A stretch of DNA of 64,000 bases from Methanobrevibacter sp. (GTDB taxonomy: Archaea > Methanobacteriota > Methanobacteria > Methanobacteriales > Methanobacteriaceae): contig NZ_JAFQSO010000012.1 of assembly GCF_017409525.1 (NCBI RefSeq), positions 62,001-126,000 on the forward strand. Reading direction: 5' to 3'. The notes under the pieces are model-generated. The model saw only the letters and a list, made by a program, of their open reading frames with translations. It searched no databases and was not told the DNA's origin. Below are positions 54,856-62,542 of this stretch, one piece after another. Each line of letters opens with the position of its first letter. The first letter of the stretch is position 1. Both the position numbers and the translations under genes were made by a program.

Positions 54856-55247
54856 GTTATCACTATTTTCCCATCACTATTTTTTGAAATCATATAGCTT
54901 CTTCCGGAATACAATTTATATTTTGCATCAACATTTGATAGGCTAAGCAATGTTTCTCCCTTTTTACCGTCATATTCCATTGTCAGCTTATTCTTTTCAA
55001 CAGTTATTTCATAATAACGCTCATCTGAAGGCAATTCAATATGTTTCGAGTACCCTTCGCCATTTGAATTTACCTGACTTATGGAATTTGCAACATCATC
55101 AAGAATAGCCCTATGAGTAACACTATCTTCCATATTTAAACTTGATTCAATAGTCGATTGTGATAAAAATAACAATGGAATGGTTATAATTAAAATTACG
55201 AAGAGTGCAAACAAATATTCTATTGAAATAAAACCTTTATCATCCAT
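54852..55247 (-). CDS. pilin-like protein, second copy
   Basis: A 131-residue protein with a short charged start and DKGFISIEYLFALFVILIITI. This is a variant of the class III signal: F-I-S-I-E-Y instead of Q-x-S-x-E-Y, keeping the serine, glutamate and tyrosine. The remainder is a small strand-rich domain. It is the first gene of the pilin pair, divergent from cobM. No assembly ATPase or signal peptidase is present in the window. Confidence 0.7.
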   Translation of the reverse strand: MDDKGFISIEYLFALFVILIITIPLLFLSQSTIESSLNMEDSVTHRAILDDVANSISQVNSNGEGYSKHIELPSDERYYEITVEKNKLTMEYDGKKGETLLSLSNVDAKYKLYSGRSYMISKNSDGKIVIT

Positions 55248-55342
55248 ATTTTTTAATTAATTTAATAATTTATAAAGTTTCTCTGATTAAAAATCAATTT
55301 TGATACAAATTATTAAATATTATTTGAAATAAACAATTAACC

Positions 55343-56095
55343 ATGAAAGGAAAAGTAATTTTTATTGGTGCAGGCCCTGGAGATCCTGATTTGATAACAG
55401 TGAAAGGGAGAAAAGTAATTGAAAAAGCTGACGTGATCATTTACGCTGGTTCGCTTGTCAATAAGGATGTTTTAAGCCCTGCAAAAGACGAATGTGTTAT
55501 TCATAATAGTGCTTATTTAAATCTAGAAGAAACCGATGGAATTATAACCGAAGCAGTGAATGAAGGCAAATTGGTTGCGCGTGTCCATACAGGAGACCCT
55601 TCAATTTACGGTGCAATCGGTGAGCAGATAAGGGAACTTAAAAAGCACGACATCGAATATGAAATTATTCCCGGAGTAAGTTCACTATTCGGAACAGCCA
55701 GTGTTCTTGAAGCCGAACTAACCTTGCCTGAAATCTCACAAAGTGTTATTATTACTCGTCCTGAAGGAAGAACTCCAAAACCTGCCGGAGAAAGCATAGC
55801 AAGTTTTTCAAAACATCATGCAACCATGTGCATCTTTTTAGGAATAGGCATGATTGACAAAGTTGTCGACGAATTACTTGAAGGATATGAAAAAACCACC
55901 CCCGTGGCAGTTGTCAAAAAGGCAACTTGGAGTGACCAGCAAATAATTAGAGGGACCCTCGAGGATATTGCACAAAAAGTAAAAGATGCCAATATTACAA
56001 AGACTGCAATGATTGTAGTGGGAGATGTCCTTGACCCCGGCGATTTTAATGCATCCAAGCTATATGATAAAAACTTCAAACACGAATATCGTTAA
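55343..56095 (+). CDS. cobM: cobalt-precorrin-4 C11-methyltransferase
   Basis: A 250-residue tetrapyrrole methylase for cobamide synthesis. It has the SAM-binding VIFIGAGPGDPDLITVKGRK at the N-terminus, IYAGSLVNKDVL, VARVHTGDPSIYGAIGEQI near residue 78 and a C-terminal MIVVGDVLDPGDF. This pattern, with AGSLV, is that of CobM/CbiF. Methanogens need cobamides for methyl transfer, and the methionine synthase beside it also relies on a methylated corrinoid. Confidence 0.93.
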   Translation: MKGKVIFIGAGPGDPDLITVKGRKVIEKADVIIYAGSLVNKDVLSPAKDECVIHNSAYLNLEETDGIITEAVNEGKLVARVHTGDPSIYGAIGEQIRELKKHDIEYEIIPGVSSLFGTASVLEAELTLPEISQSVIITRPEGRTPKPAGESIASFSKHHATMCIFLGIGMIDKVVDELLEGYEKTTPVAVVKKATWSDQQIIRGTLEDIAQKVKDANITKTAMIVVGDVLDPGDFNASKLYDKNFKHEYR

Positions 56096-56150
56096 AAAAA
56101 AATATTATTCAAAGATTAATTGATGAATTCATAATATACCAGTGAAAAAA

Positions 56151-57095
56151 TTAGCTGTACTTATCCTTAATCTGATTCATCAATTTTAATTTTTTAAAGG
56201 CAACATCCTTTGGCGCTCTTCTCAAGCCACAATCAGGATCGATGATTAAATTGTCTTTTCCAACAATTTCAACAGCTTTTGACACTAACTCATCAATGTC
56301 AGAAATATCATCCACCTCATTAACAGATGAATCGACACATCCGAACCCTACCTTTTTAGAGCCCAATAATGATGCATTTTTTTCTAGAACTCCAAGATTA
56401 ACATTATTTCCTGCAAATTCCATATCCAAAATATCAACATTAAATCTAGTCAAGTCCTTAAATGCATTGTCAAGTATTCCGCATACATGCATTGCCAGAG
56501 GTATTTCCAAACCTTCATGGATAATGTCAATAGCCTCACGGGCAGTTTTCATGTCAACCATTCCAGTTGATAAAAACGGTTCATCAATCTGAATATAAAC
56601 TGGTTTGACCTTTTTTGCTATTGCATCAACTTCAAATTTTAAAGAATGCGCTAAATCGATTATTGCATCCTCTTTGTTTTTATAAAAAGACTGTATCCTT
56701 GATGAGTGAACAATAGTATTTGGACCTGTGATGATTCCTTTTATTCCTTTACCCTCCGGAATACTGCCGCCATAGTATTCCTTCATCACTTTTTTGGCAT
56801 ATTTCATATCATCAATTGATATCTCCTGAGTCGGATTTCTAATTTTCGATACGATGACAGTATTTCCATCCTCAATTTTCATTCCAGGAATGTATTTTGT
56901 AAAAATGGAAACCATATCACCTCTGACTTGACCGTCAGAAATAATGTCCACTCCTGCATCAAGCTGAGCGATGACACTGTCTTTAATAGCTTGCTTGAAT
57001 GGATCAAAAGAACCTACGGAATTTAATAATTTTTCCTTAAAATTAGATGGAGAGCTTTCCTCAGCGGGAAAACTGCCTACAACAGTTGATTTCAT
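56151..57095 (-). CDS. metE: archaeal methionine synthase (MetE C-terminal domain type)
   Basis: A 314-residue single-domain enzyme, corresponding to the catalytic half of MetE. Zinc ligands are in AMHVCGI near residue 203, GFGCVDSS near 250 and IDPDCGLRRAP near 290. STVVGSFPAEES opens the barrel. In Methanothermobacter the short form takes the methyl group from methylcobalamin rather than methyltetrahydrofolate. The last four bases of the preceding DUF1894 gene overlap its start. Homocysteine for it would come from the DUF39/UPF0280 route. Confidence 0.93.
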   Translation of the reverse strand: MKSTVVGSFPAEESSPSNFKEKLLNSVGSFDPFKQAIKDSVIAQLDAGVDIISDGQVRGDMVSIFTKYIPGMKIEDGNTVIVSKIRNPTQEISIDDMKYAKKVMKEYYGGSIPEGKGIKGIITGPNTIVHSSRIQSFYKNKEDAIIDLAHSLKFEVDAIAKKVKPVYIQIDEPFLSTGMVDMKTAREAIDIIHEGLEIPLAMHVCGILDNAFKDLTRFNVDILDMEFAGNNVNLGVLEKNASLLGSKKVGFGCVDSSVNEVDDISDIDELVSKAVEIVGKDNLIIDPDCGLRRAPKDVAFKKLKLMNQIKDKYS

Positions 57096-57406
57096 TTCTT
57101 ATTACCAATATCCAATTTTCTTATTTTTTCAACTTCATCTTCATCAATTGGCAATTCCACAACTGAAGTTCCATGACACGGTTTTGTGTATGGTAAAAAA
57201 ACAGTTCCTTTCTCATTGTCGAAACCAATTGGTATAGGAGGGATTCCAATAACCCTAACACCTAAAACCTCATCTCCAGGTTTTATATATACCAAGTCAT
57301 CAGCCTTGAATCTAATAATCATGGCACAATCTTTAAAACCTGCTTTTGAGGCATGAATCTCATAATTATCAGATTGTTGAAGATACGTGTCTAAACAGAA
57401 TGACAT
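57092..57406 (-). CDS. DUF1894 methanogen protein
   Basis: A 104-residue protein matching DUF1894: it starts CLDTYLQQSDNYEIH, with strand-rich centre MIIRFKADDLVYIKPGDEVLG and VFLPYTKPCHGTSVVELPI. It begins immediately after the DUF1890 stop and overlaps metE by 4 nt, so the three form one unit. Conserved linkage to metE suggests a role in its methyl donor supply, but none is proven. Confidence 0.8.
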   Translation of the reverse strand: MSFCLDTYLQQSDNYEIHASKAGFKDCAMIIRFKADDLVYIKPGDEVLGVRVIGIPPIPIGFDNEKGTVFLPYTKPCHGTSVVELPIDEDEVEKIRKLDIGNKK

Positions 57407-57865
57407 TTATTCAAACTCCTTAATCGCTTTGTCAAATTTAACCTTAATTGGAGATGGATTGTGGAATGCTCTAACTGCAACGATCTTTGCATTGCTTCCA
57501 CTTTCCTCAATCATATTAATAAATTCTTCAACTTCATCCATATCTCTTGAAAATACCAAAGCAAGAGACTTGCATTGCAAAATCTGTTCAAATGTTACGA
57601 AAAATGATGCCGCAGCATCTTTGTGAACAAAACCAACTAATAAATCGTAATCTCCTTCATTAATGTCTCCCAAACTTCTCTCCAAATCAACTAGGTTAAG
57701 GTCATAATGGCCTTCAGGATCAGATATCCTTACCAATTTGGAAGCGGCAGGATTTGCAGCTATTGTAGTATCATAACCCATTTTTGTCAACTTATTAAAT
57801 ACATAAACAGCCATTGGAGTTTGGGATGGAGTTTCAGGACATCCAAGTAAAACTAAAGCTTTCAT
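57407..57865 (-). CDS. DUF1890 methanogen protein
   Basis: A 152-residue protein matching DUF1890. It starts LVLLGCPETPSQTPMAVYVFNKL and continues TTIAANPAASKLVRISDPEGHYD. LLVGFVHKDAAASFFVTF is another conserved region. The cobalamin-domain-like start with cysteine and the linkage to metE hint at corrinoid or methyl handling. It is the first gene of DUF1890-DUF1894-metE. Confidence 0.8.
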   Translation of the reverse strand: MKALVLLGCPETPSQTPMAVYVFNKLTKMGYDTTIAANPAASKLVRISDPEGHYDLNLVDLERSLGDINEGDYDLLVGFVHKDAAASFFVTFEQILQCKSLALVFSRDMDEVEEFINMIEESGSNAKIVAVRAFHNPSPIKVKFDKAIKEFE

Positions 57866-57878
57866 TTAAATACCTCTG

Positions 57879-58961
57879 TTAAGACCTTGATTTGAGCGTT
57901 ACACCATTAGCTAAAATCAATGCTCCTATAAACAGGAACGTTAAAAGAGCCATACCGTTTATTGTCCTGTTAAATACGAACATACCAATCAACGCTTGAG
58001 AACAAAATGCGGCCAAAGCCCCAGTCAATAAAACTTCTCTTCCCAAGTACTTTTTATTATTTTTCTCTCTTTTCTCACGGTACATGCTCAATATTTTAAA
58101 ACCAATAACGATTGTGCCCAAAACAAATACCATCAATCCGATAAGACCTAAATATCCGAAATCGAATCCATATCCAAAAATACCTGGAAGCATGTAATCT
58201 ATTGTATCCTTTTGGTTTACAAGAACACCGAAAAACATTGGGAAAGGCAAACCAAAGAATAAAATCAATTGCATCGGTAAGGTAATATACCCTTCAGCAA
58301 ATGCCGTTCCTTCAGCACCCCAATAAGACGCATTGGCATTATGCCCAATCAGCTGGATATTATTCAATACAGTTTTGATACTGGACATGGAATACTGTTC
58401 GATTCTTGTTAATCTTAAAATAGGGGAAAAGATTGTCATTCCCGTTAATCTGGAAATACCTTCCAAAAGAACAAAACCCGCAGCCGCTGCTCCGAAAAAC
58501 ATTAATATTCTTTTACCGGTCAAGAAGGATTTTTCCCTAAATGATTTTGAAATGATTAGGTAACCTAGGAATAAACCTAAAATCCATAATATTAAAAAGG
58601 ACCTGTGCATTAATCCACCAAAGACTGTAATGCCCGCTATGAATAAAATGACAAACCTTCTAAGCGGCCTTATATCAACACCCGATTCCTTCATTACCTT
58701 AAGCGACGCTAATGCGGTAACAGCTCCTAGAAGTGCAATTGGACCAAAAGGGTGCGTAAATTCTGCTTGACTTGACGATATTACTAGAAGAACAATATCT
58801 GCTCCAAAAACTATTGTGAAACCTCCAATAATAAACAGGGATAAAAAGGTTACCACACTTAAAGATAATGGAATCAAGTTAAGGGAAAATACCATTGTAA
58901 CAAATAATATTAGTCCTACTTCCACTATTAATTGTAAATGATTTTGAGCAATTAATAACAT
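57879..58961 (-). CDS. polytopic membrane protein of unknown function
   Basis: A 360-residue protein with about ten hydrophobic segments. It opens with VGLILFVTMVFSLNLIPLSLSVVTF; a loop near residue 190-235 carries RIEQYSMSSIKTVLNNIQLIGHNANASYWGAEG, and KREKNNKKYLGRE is a basic cytoplasmic loop. I do not recognise a family. It lies 40 nt after the tRNA-Ala gene on the same strand and 13 nt before DUF1890. Confidence 0.65.
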   Translation of the reverse strand: MLLIAQNHLQLIVEVGLILFVTMVFSLNLIPLSLSVVTFLSLFIIGGFTIVFGADIVLLVISSSQAEFTHPFGPIALLGAVTALASLKVMKESGVDIRPLRRFVILFIAGITVFGGLMHRSFLILWILGLFLGYLIISKSFREKSFLTGKRILMFFGAAAAGFVLLEGISRLTGMTIFSPILRLTRIEQYSMSSIKTVLNNIQLIGHNANASYWGAEGTAFAEGYITLPMQLILFFGLPFPMFFGVLVNQKDTIDYMLPGIFGYGFDFGYLGLIGLMVFVLGTIVIGFKILSMYREKREKNNKKYLGREVLLTGALAAFCSQALIGMFVFNRTINGMALLTFLFIGALILANGVTLKSRS

Positions 58962-59001
58962 ATAATAATCACAATTTTGATTTATTTCTAAAATTTATAA
59001 A

Positions 59002-59074
<73 letters not shown>

Positions 59075-59092
59075 AAAAAATCTAAATTAAAA

Positions 59093-59105
59093 TATCATAT
59101 AATAT
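59093..59105 (-). promoter_or_regulatory. TATA box of tRNA-Ala
   Basis: On the minus strand AAATATATTATAT lies about 20-30 nt before the tRNA 5' end, the usual distance for an archaeal promoter with initiation at or near the mature end. Confidence 0.5.
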
Positions 59106-59127
59106 ATTTGATTTTTACCAATATAAA

Positions 59128-60159
59128 CTATTTGCCTTTTTTGGCCAAATCATATAAATTATCAATGATGATTTGGAACAAATCATCTGTTTTCAAATCA
59201 ATTTTTTCATGAGGATTTACTATAAAATCCAGTGCTTTATTGATTACCTCTTCAGAATCAATTGACCTGAACATTAAACCATGGTTAATGTAATATTGAT
59301 CTACAGACAAAGTTTCACCAGGATAACATGAAATTACTGGAGTCTGCAATAATGCTGATTCCCTATTCATTGTTCCGCCAGCCCCTATAACCAAGTCACA
59401 TTTTTTTATTATGCTTGAAGTATCTACTGGAGGCTTTAATATAGAAACGTTTTCAATGCCTTCAAAGATTTCAGACTGCTCCTTAAATCTAGGCAAAATT
59501 AAAATATTGGCCACATTCTTCAACTCATCAACGATTGGAGATAAAACAGATTTTCTGCAATCGGCATCCAAGTATGATGCAAGTGAAGGTTCAGGCCTCA
59601 TCAATATTGTTTTTGGATGTTTTAAATCAAGATTTAATTCATTTAAAACATTATCATTATATTCAAAGCTTTTAAAATGCATCAATTCAGAGGTTCCATC
59701 ATATGTAATGATTGTGTTCGGATTGGCTCCAAATCTCAGTAGCTTCCATATGTCAATTATTTTAGGTGAGATGATTCTATCACATAACGGGAGTGTTAAT
59801 TTATTAGCTGCAAGCGCATGTTCATTATCTAAAACGTATAGGCTTGGGATTCCCAAACCAAATGAAATTCTGGGAAGCTCAATAGAATGCTTGCTAAGGG
59901 CAACATCCACCTTTTCAGCAGATATTATATCAACAAGATTATCCACTCTCGATGTACTTTCTTTTAGCTTATCGTGTAAACTGACACCATGTTTTCCGAC
60001 AGATATGAAATCAATACCGTACATTTCCAATAATTTATGGATATCACCGAATTGCCTTGCAGTGACAATTACATCCTCGCCCTCACTCTCCAGATACTTA
60101 ATTACATCTTTAAAGAACCTTGCATGAGGAGCATTTGAGATATCTATCCATACTTTCAT
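59128..60159 (-). CDS. DUF354 family protein (GT-B glycosyltransferase-like)
   Basis: A 343-residue protein starting VWIDISNAPHARFFKDVIKYL, the DUF354 signature. The C-terminal half has DLVIGAGGTMNRESALLQTPVISCY, as in the UDP-GlcNAc 2-epimerase/MurG fold, suggesting nucleotide-sugar binding. It is likely a glycosyltransferase or epimerase for surface glycans. It is 19 nt after hypB, probably by chance shared transcription. Confidence 0.82.
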   Translation of the reverse strand: MKVWIDISNAPHARFFKDVIKYLESEGEDVIVTARQFGDIHKLLEMYGIDFISVGKHGVSLHDKLKESTSRVDNLVDIISAEKVDVALSKHSIELPRISFGLGIPSLYVLDNEHALAANKLTLPLCDRIISPKIIDIWKLLRFGANPNTIITYDGTSELMHFKSFEYNDNVLNELNLDLKHPKTILMRPEPSLASYLDADCRKSVLSPIVDELKNVANILILPRFKEQSEIFEGIENVSILKPPVDTSSIIKKCDLVIGAGGTMNRESALLQTPVISCYPGETLSVDQYYINHGLMFRSIDSEEVINKALDFIVNPHEKIDLKTDDLFQIIIDNLYDLAKKGK

Positions 60160-60178
60160 GAAACCACCGAAAAGACAG

Positions 60179-60835
60179 TTATAAACTTTCTTTTTTATCT
60201 TTTATAATTTGTATAATTTCATCCAATCCGACGCCTTCTTTTAAATTGGATGCAATGATTTTGACATTTGGATTTAATTTTTTAGCATCGGCCACCATTT
60301 TGTCAACATCTGCTCCAACAGCATCAGCCAAGTCAATTTTATTGATGACAATGACATTTGATGTTTGGAAGATAATTGGGTGTTTTTCCACAGTATCATC
60401 ACCTTCAGTGACACTGACAACAACTATTCTCATGTGAGAACCCAATTCAAAATCAACAGGACAAATCAAATTACCTACATTTTCGATGATTACCATGTCC
60501 AAATCATCTAAAGGCAAATCATGAAGTCCGTGATGGACCAAATGTGCATCTAAATGGCACTCTTTACCAGTGTTTAATCCTGCAACAGGAACATCGTGAG
60601 CTTCAATACGCTCAGCATCGAATTTGGAGATTACATCACCAGCAATAACACCTATATTATAATCGGTATTGTCAATGATTTCCTCAATTAAAGTTGTTTT
60701 ACCAGATCCAATTGCTCCTACAAAATCAACACAGAAAATTCCTTTTTCTTCTAAACTTTTTAAATTTTTATCTGCTAATCTTTTGTTTGCATCCATAATA
60801 TTTTTTGCTACTTCTACATCTGCTACTTGGTGCAT
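60179..60835 (-). CDS. hypB: hydrogenase nickel incorporation GTPase HypB
   Basis: A 218-residue GTPase that powers nickel delivery to [NiFe] hydrogenases. The P-loop GAIGSGKTT is at residues 40-48. NTGKECHLDAHLVHHGL near 77 holds the metal-binding cysteine and histidine pair, and VINKIDLAD is the guanine motif. There is no histidine-rich N-terminal store. ATG 60835 has GAGAGG close upstream and is preferred to an earlier in-frame start inside hypA. It follows hypA by 16 nt. Confidence 0.95.
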   Translation of the reverse strand: MHQVADVEVAKNIMDANKRLADKNLKSLEEKGIFCVDFVGAIGSGKTTLIEEIIDNTDYNIGVIAGDVISKFDAERIEAHDVPVAGLNTGKECHLDAHLVHHGLHDLPLDDLDMVIIENVGNLICPVDFELGSHMRIVVVSVTEGDDTVEKHPIIFQTSNVIVINKIDLADAVGADVDKMVADAKKLNPNVKIIASNLKEGVGLDEIIQIIKDKKESL

Positions 60836-60851
60836 ATTTTCCTCTCCATAA

Positions 60852-61229
60852 TTATGTATCGTCAGGTTTTTCAATTATAATGTTTTTGACAACAATGTCT
60901 TTTCCATTTAAAACTTCAACTTTTAAACTGTCGCATTCAGGACATTTAACAAGGGGCGCATAATGGTCGCTTTCATCTAAAACAGCTACCCCCTTAAAAT
61001 TACAATCCTCACATTCAATTTCTGCCGGAACATCTTCAATAGAGACTTTAGCATCTTCCATAATTGTGTTTTCAACCAAAACGCCCAGCATAAATTGCAA
61101 TTGTTCAGGATTTATCATAGCCAGTCTTCCGATTTCAACAGTAACTTCAGTAACTTCAGTTGCATTATTACTTTCTGCAGTTTCCAAAACCGCATTAATA
61201 ATACCTTGCGCCATAGATAATTCGTGCAT
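60852..61229 (-). CDS. hypA: hydrogenase nickel chaperone HypA
   Basis: A 125-residue protein that binds nickel through His2 of MHEL and zinc through C73-x2-C76 and C96-x2-C99. The rest is the usual small alpha-beta fold. With HypB it matures the hydrogenases, such as Frh, Mvh or Ech/Eha types, that feed methanogenesis. These hydrogenases are not in the window. It is divergent from the aldo/keto reductase gene. Confidence 0.95.
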   Translation of the reverse strand: MHELSMAQGIINAVLETAESNNATEVTEVTVEIGRLAMINPEQLQFMLGVLVENTIMEDAKVSIEDVPAEIECEDCNFKGVAVLDESDHYAPLVKCPECDSLKVEVLNGKDIVVKNIIIEKPDDT

Positions 61230-61396
61230 TCTACAACTCCTTATATATAAATATTAATATTATAAATTTGGTTTTGTTTATTAATAAAGCTATTTAATAT
61301 TTGGATAATATTCAAGTAATACTGGGTATTAATGAAAAAAACATTTTCCATTGCAATCAAAAACCCTTAAATAAATATGCTTTTAAAAATAATAAC

Positions 61397-62539
61397 ATGA
61401 CTTACAAATCAAAATTCGGCTTTGGATGCATGAGACTTCCGCAAACCGATACGAATGACCCGACAAAAATAGACCAGGAACTATTCAATGAAATGGTAGA
61501 CATTTACATGAACAAAGGATACAATTATTTTGATACTTCCTATGCCTATCATGGAGGAATGAGCGAAGTAGCTATTAAAAAAGCAGTGGTTGAACGGTAT
61601 CCTCGAGAATCATTTCAAATCTGTGATAAAATGCCAACATGGGCATTGACCTCCCCAGAAGACAATGACAAATATGTGGATGAAATGCTTGAAAGATTGG
61701 GAATCGATTACTTTGATGTGTTCTTCATTCACAACATCAACATTCCATGGTATAGACTAGCGGAGGAGAACAACTCTTTTGAATATATCAAAAAAATGAA
61801 AGAAAATGGTGTGGCTAAAAAAATTGGAATTAGCTTTCATGACGATTCAAGATTATTGAAAGAAGTTCTTGACAAATATGGAGACATTCTTGATATAGTG
61901 CAGTTAGAACTTAATTATCTTGACTGGGAAGATCCCGTTATTGAAGCCCACAAATGTTATGACCTATGTGTAGAATATGGGTTCGACGTCTATGTAATGG
62001 AACCCCTGAAAGGCGGAGTTATCGTAAATACCTCAGATGAAATAAAAAATGACTTCAATAATTTTAATCCCAACAAATCAATAGCTAGTTTAGCAATCAG
62101 ATTTTGCGCCTCACTTGAAAACGTGAAAATTGTTCTGTGTGGAATGAGCAATATGGATGATTTGATGGATAATTGTGATACATTCGATGATTTTGCAGTC
62201 ATGACTGATGCCGAAAAGGAATTTTTAGAAAACATGGCATCCAAACTTAGGGCGAATGTTGCTGTGCCATGCAGTGAATGCGGATATTGTACCGATGCCT
62301 GTCCGGAAATGATTCCGATAGCTGAATACTTCAATTTGTACAACACATCCAAAAATCAGCCTGAATCAAATATTTATAGACATTATTTCGACAAATTAGG
62401 TGATGAAAAGGTACCTGCAAGCGAATGCAACTACTGCGGAACATGTCTGGATTATTGTACCCAAAAAATAGACATTCCTAATGAGCTCGAGAATGTGTGC
62501 GAACATTTCGAAGACGGTTTCAGTGCTTACGGCAAGTGA
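61397..62539 (+). CDS. aldo/keto reductase with C-terminal ferredoxin-type cysteines
   Basis: A 380-residue protein. The AKR barrel (1 to about 285) opens KFGFGCMRLPQTD and has NYFDTSYAYHGGMSE with the catalytic Asp and Tyr near residue 48. VFFIHNINIP follows. After the barrel come CSECGYCTDACP near 292 and CNYCGTCLDYC near 345, typical of the family fused to an Fe-S segment. The ATG at 61397 fits the domain start; upstream in-frame sequence is unlike the family. Its substrate is unknown, probably a small carbonyl. Confidence 0.88.
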   Translation: MTYKSKFGFGCMRLPQTDTNDPTKIDQELFNEMVDIYMNKGYNYFDTSYAYHGGMSEVAIKKAVVERYPRESFQICDKMPTWALTSPEDNDKYVDEMLERLGIDYFDVFFIHNINIPWYRLAEENNSFEYIKKMKENGVAKKIGISFHDDSRLLKEVLDKYGDILDIVQLELNYLDWEDPVIEAHKCYDLCVEYGFDVYVMEPLKGGVIVNTSDEIKNDFNNFNPNKSIASLAIRFCASLENVKIVLCGMSNMDDLMDNCDTFDDFAVMTDAEKEFLENMASKLRANVAVPCSECGYCTDACPEMIPIAEYFNLYNTSKNQPESNIYRHYFDKLGDEKVPASECNYCGTCLDYCTQKIDIPNELENVCEHFEDGFSAYGK

Positions 62540-62542
62540 TTG

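Noticed and set aside
55284-55296. TGATT-AAA-AATCA repeat between the pilin-like genes and cobM
   Set aside because: A 5-bp arm in A/T-rich DNA is too short to support an operator.
59411-60127. 238-codon open frame on the plus strand
   Set aside because: It is antisense to the well-supported DUF354 gene and has no family features or ribosome-binding site.
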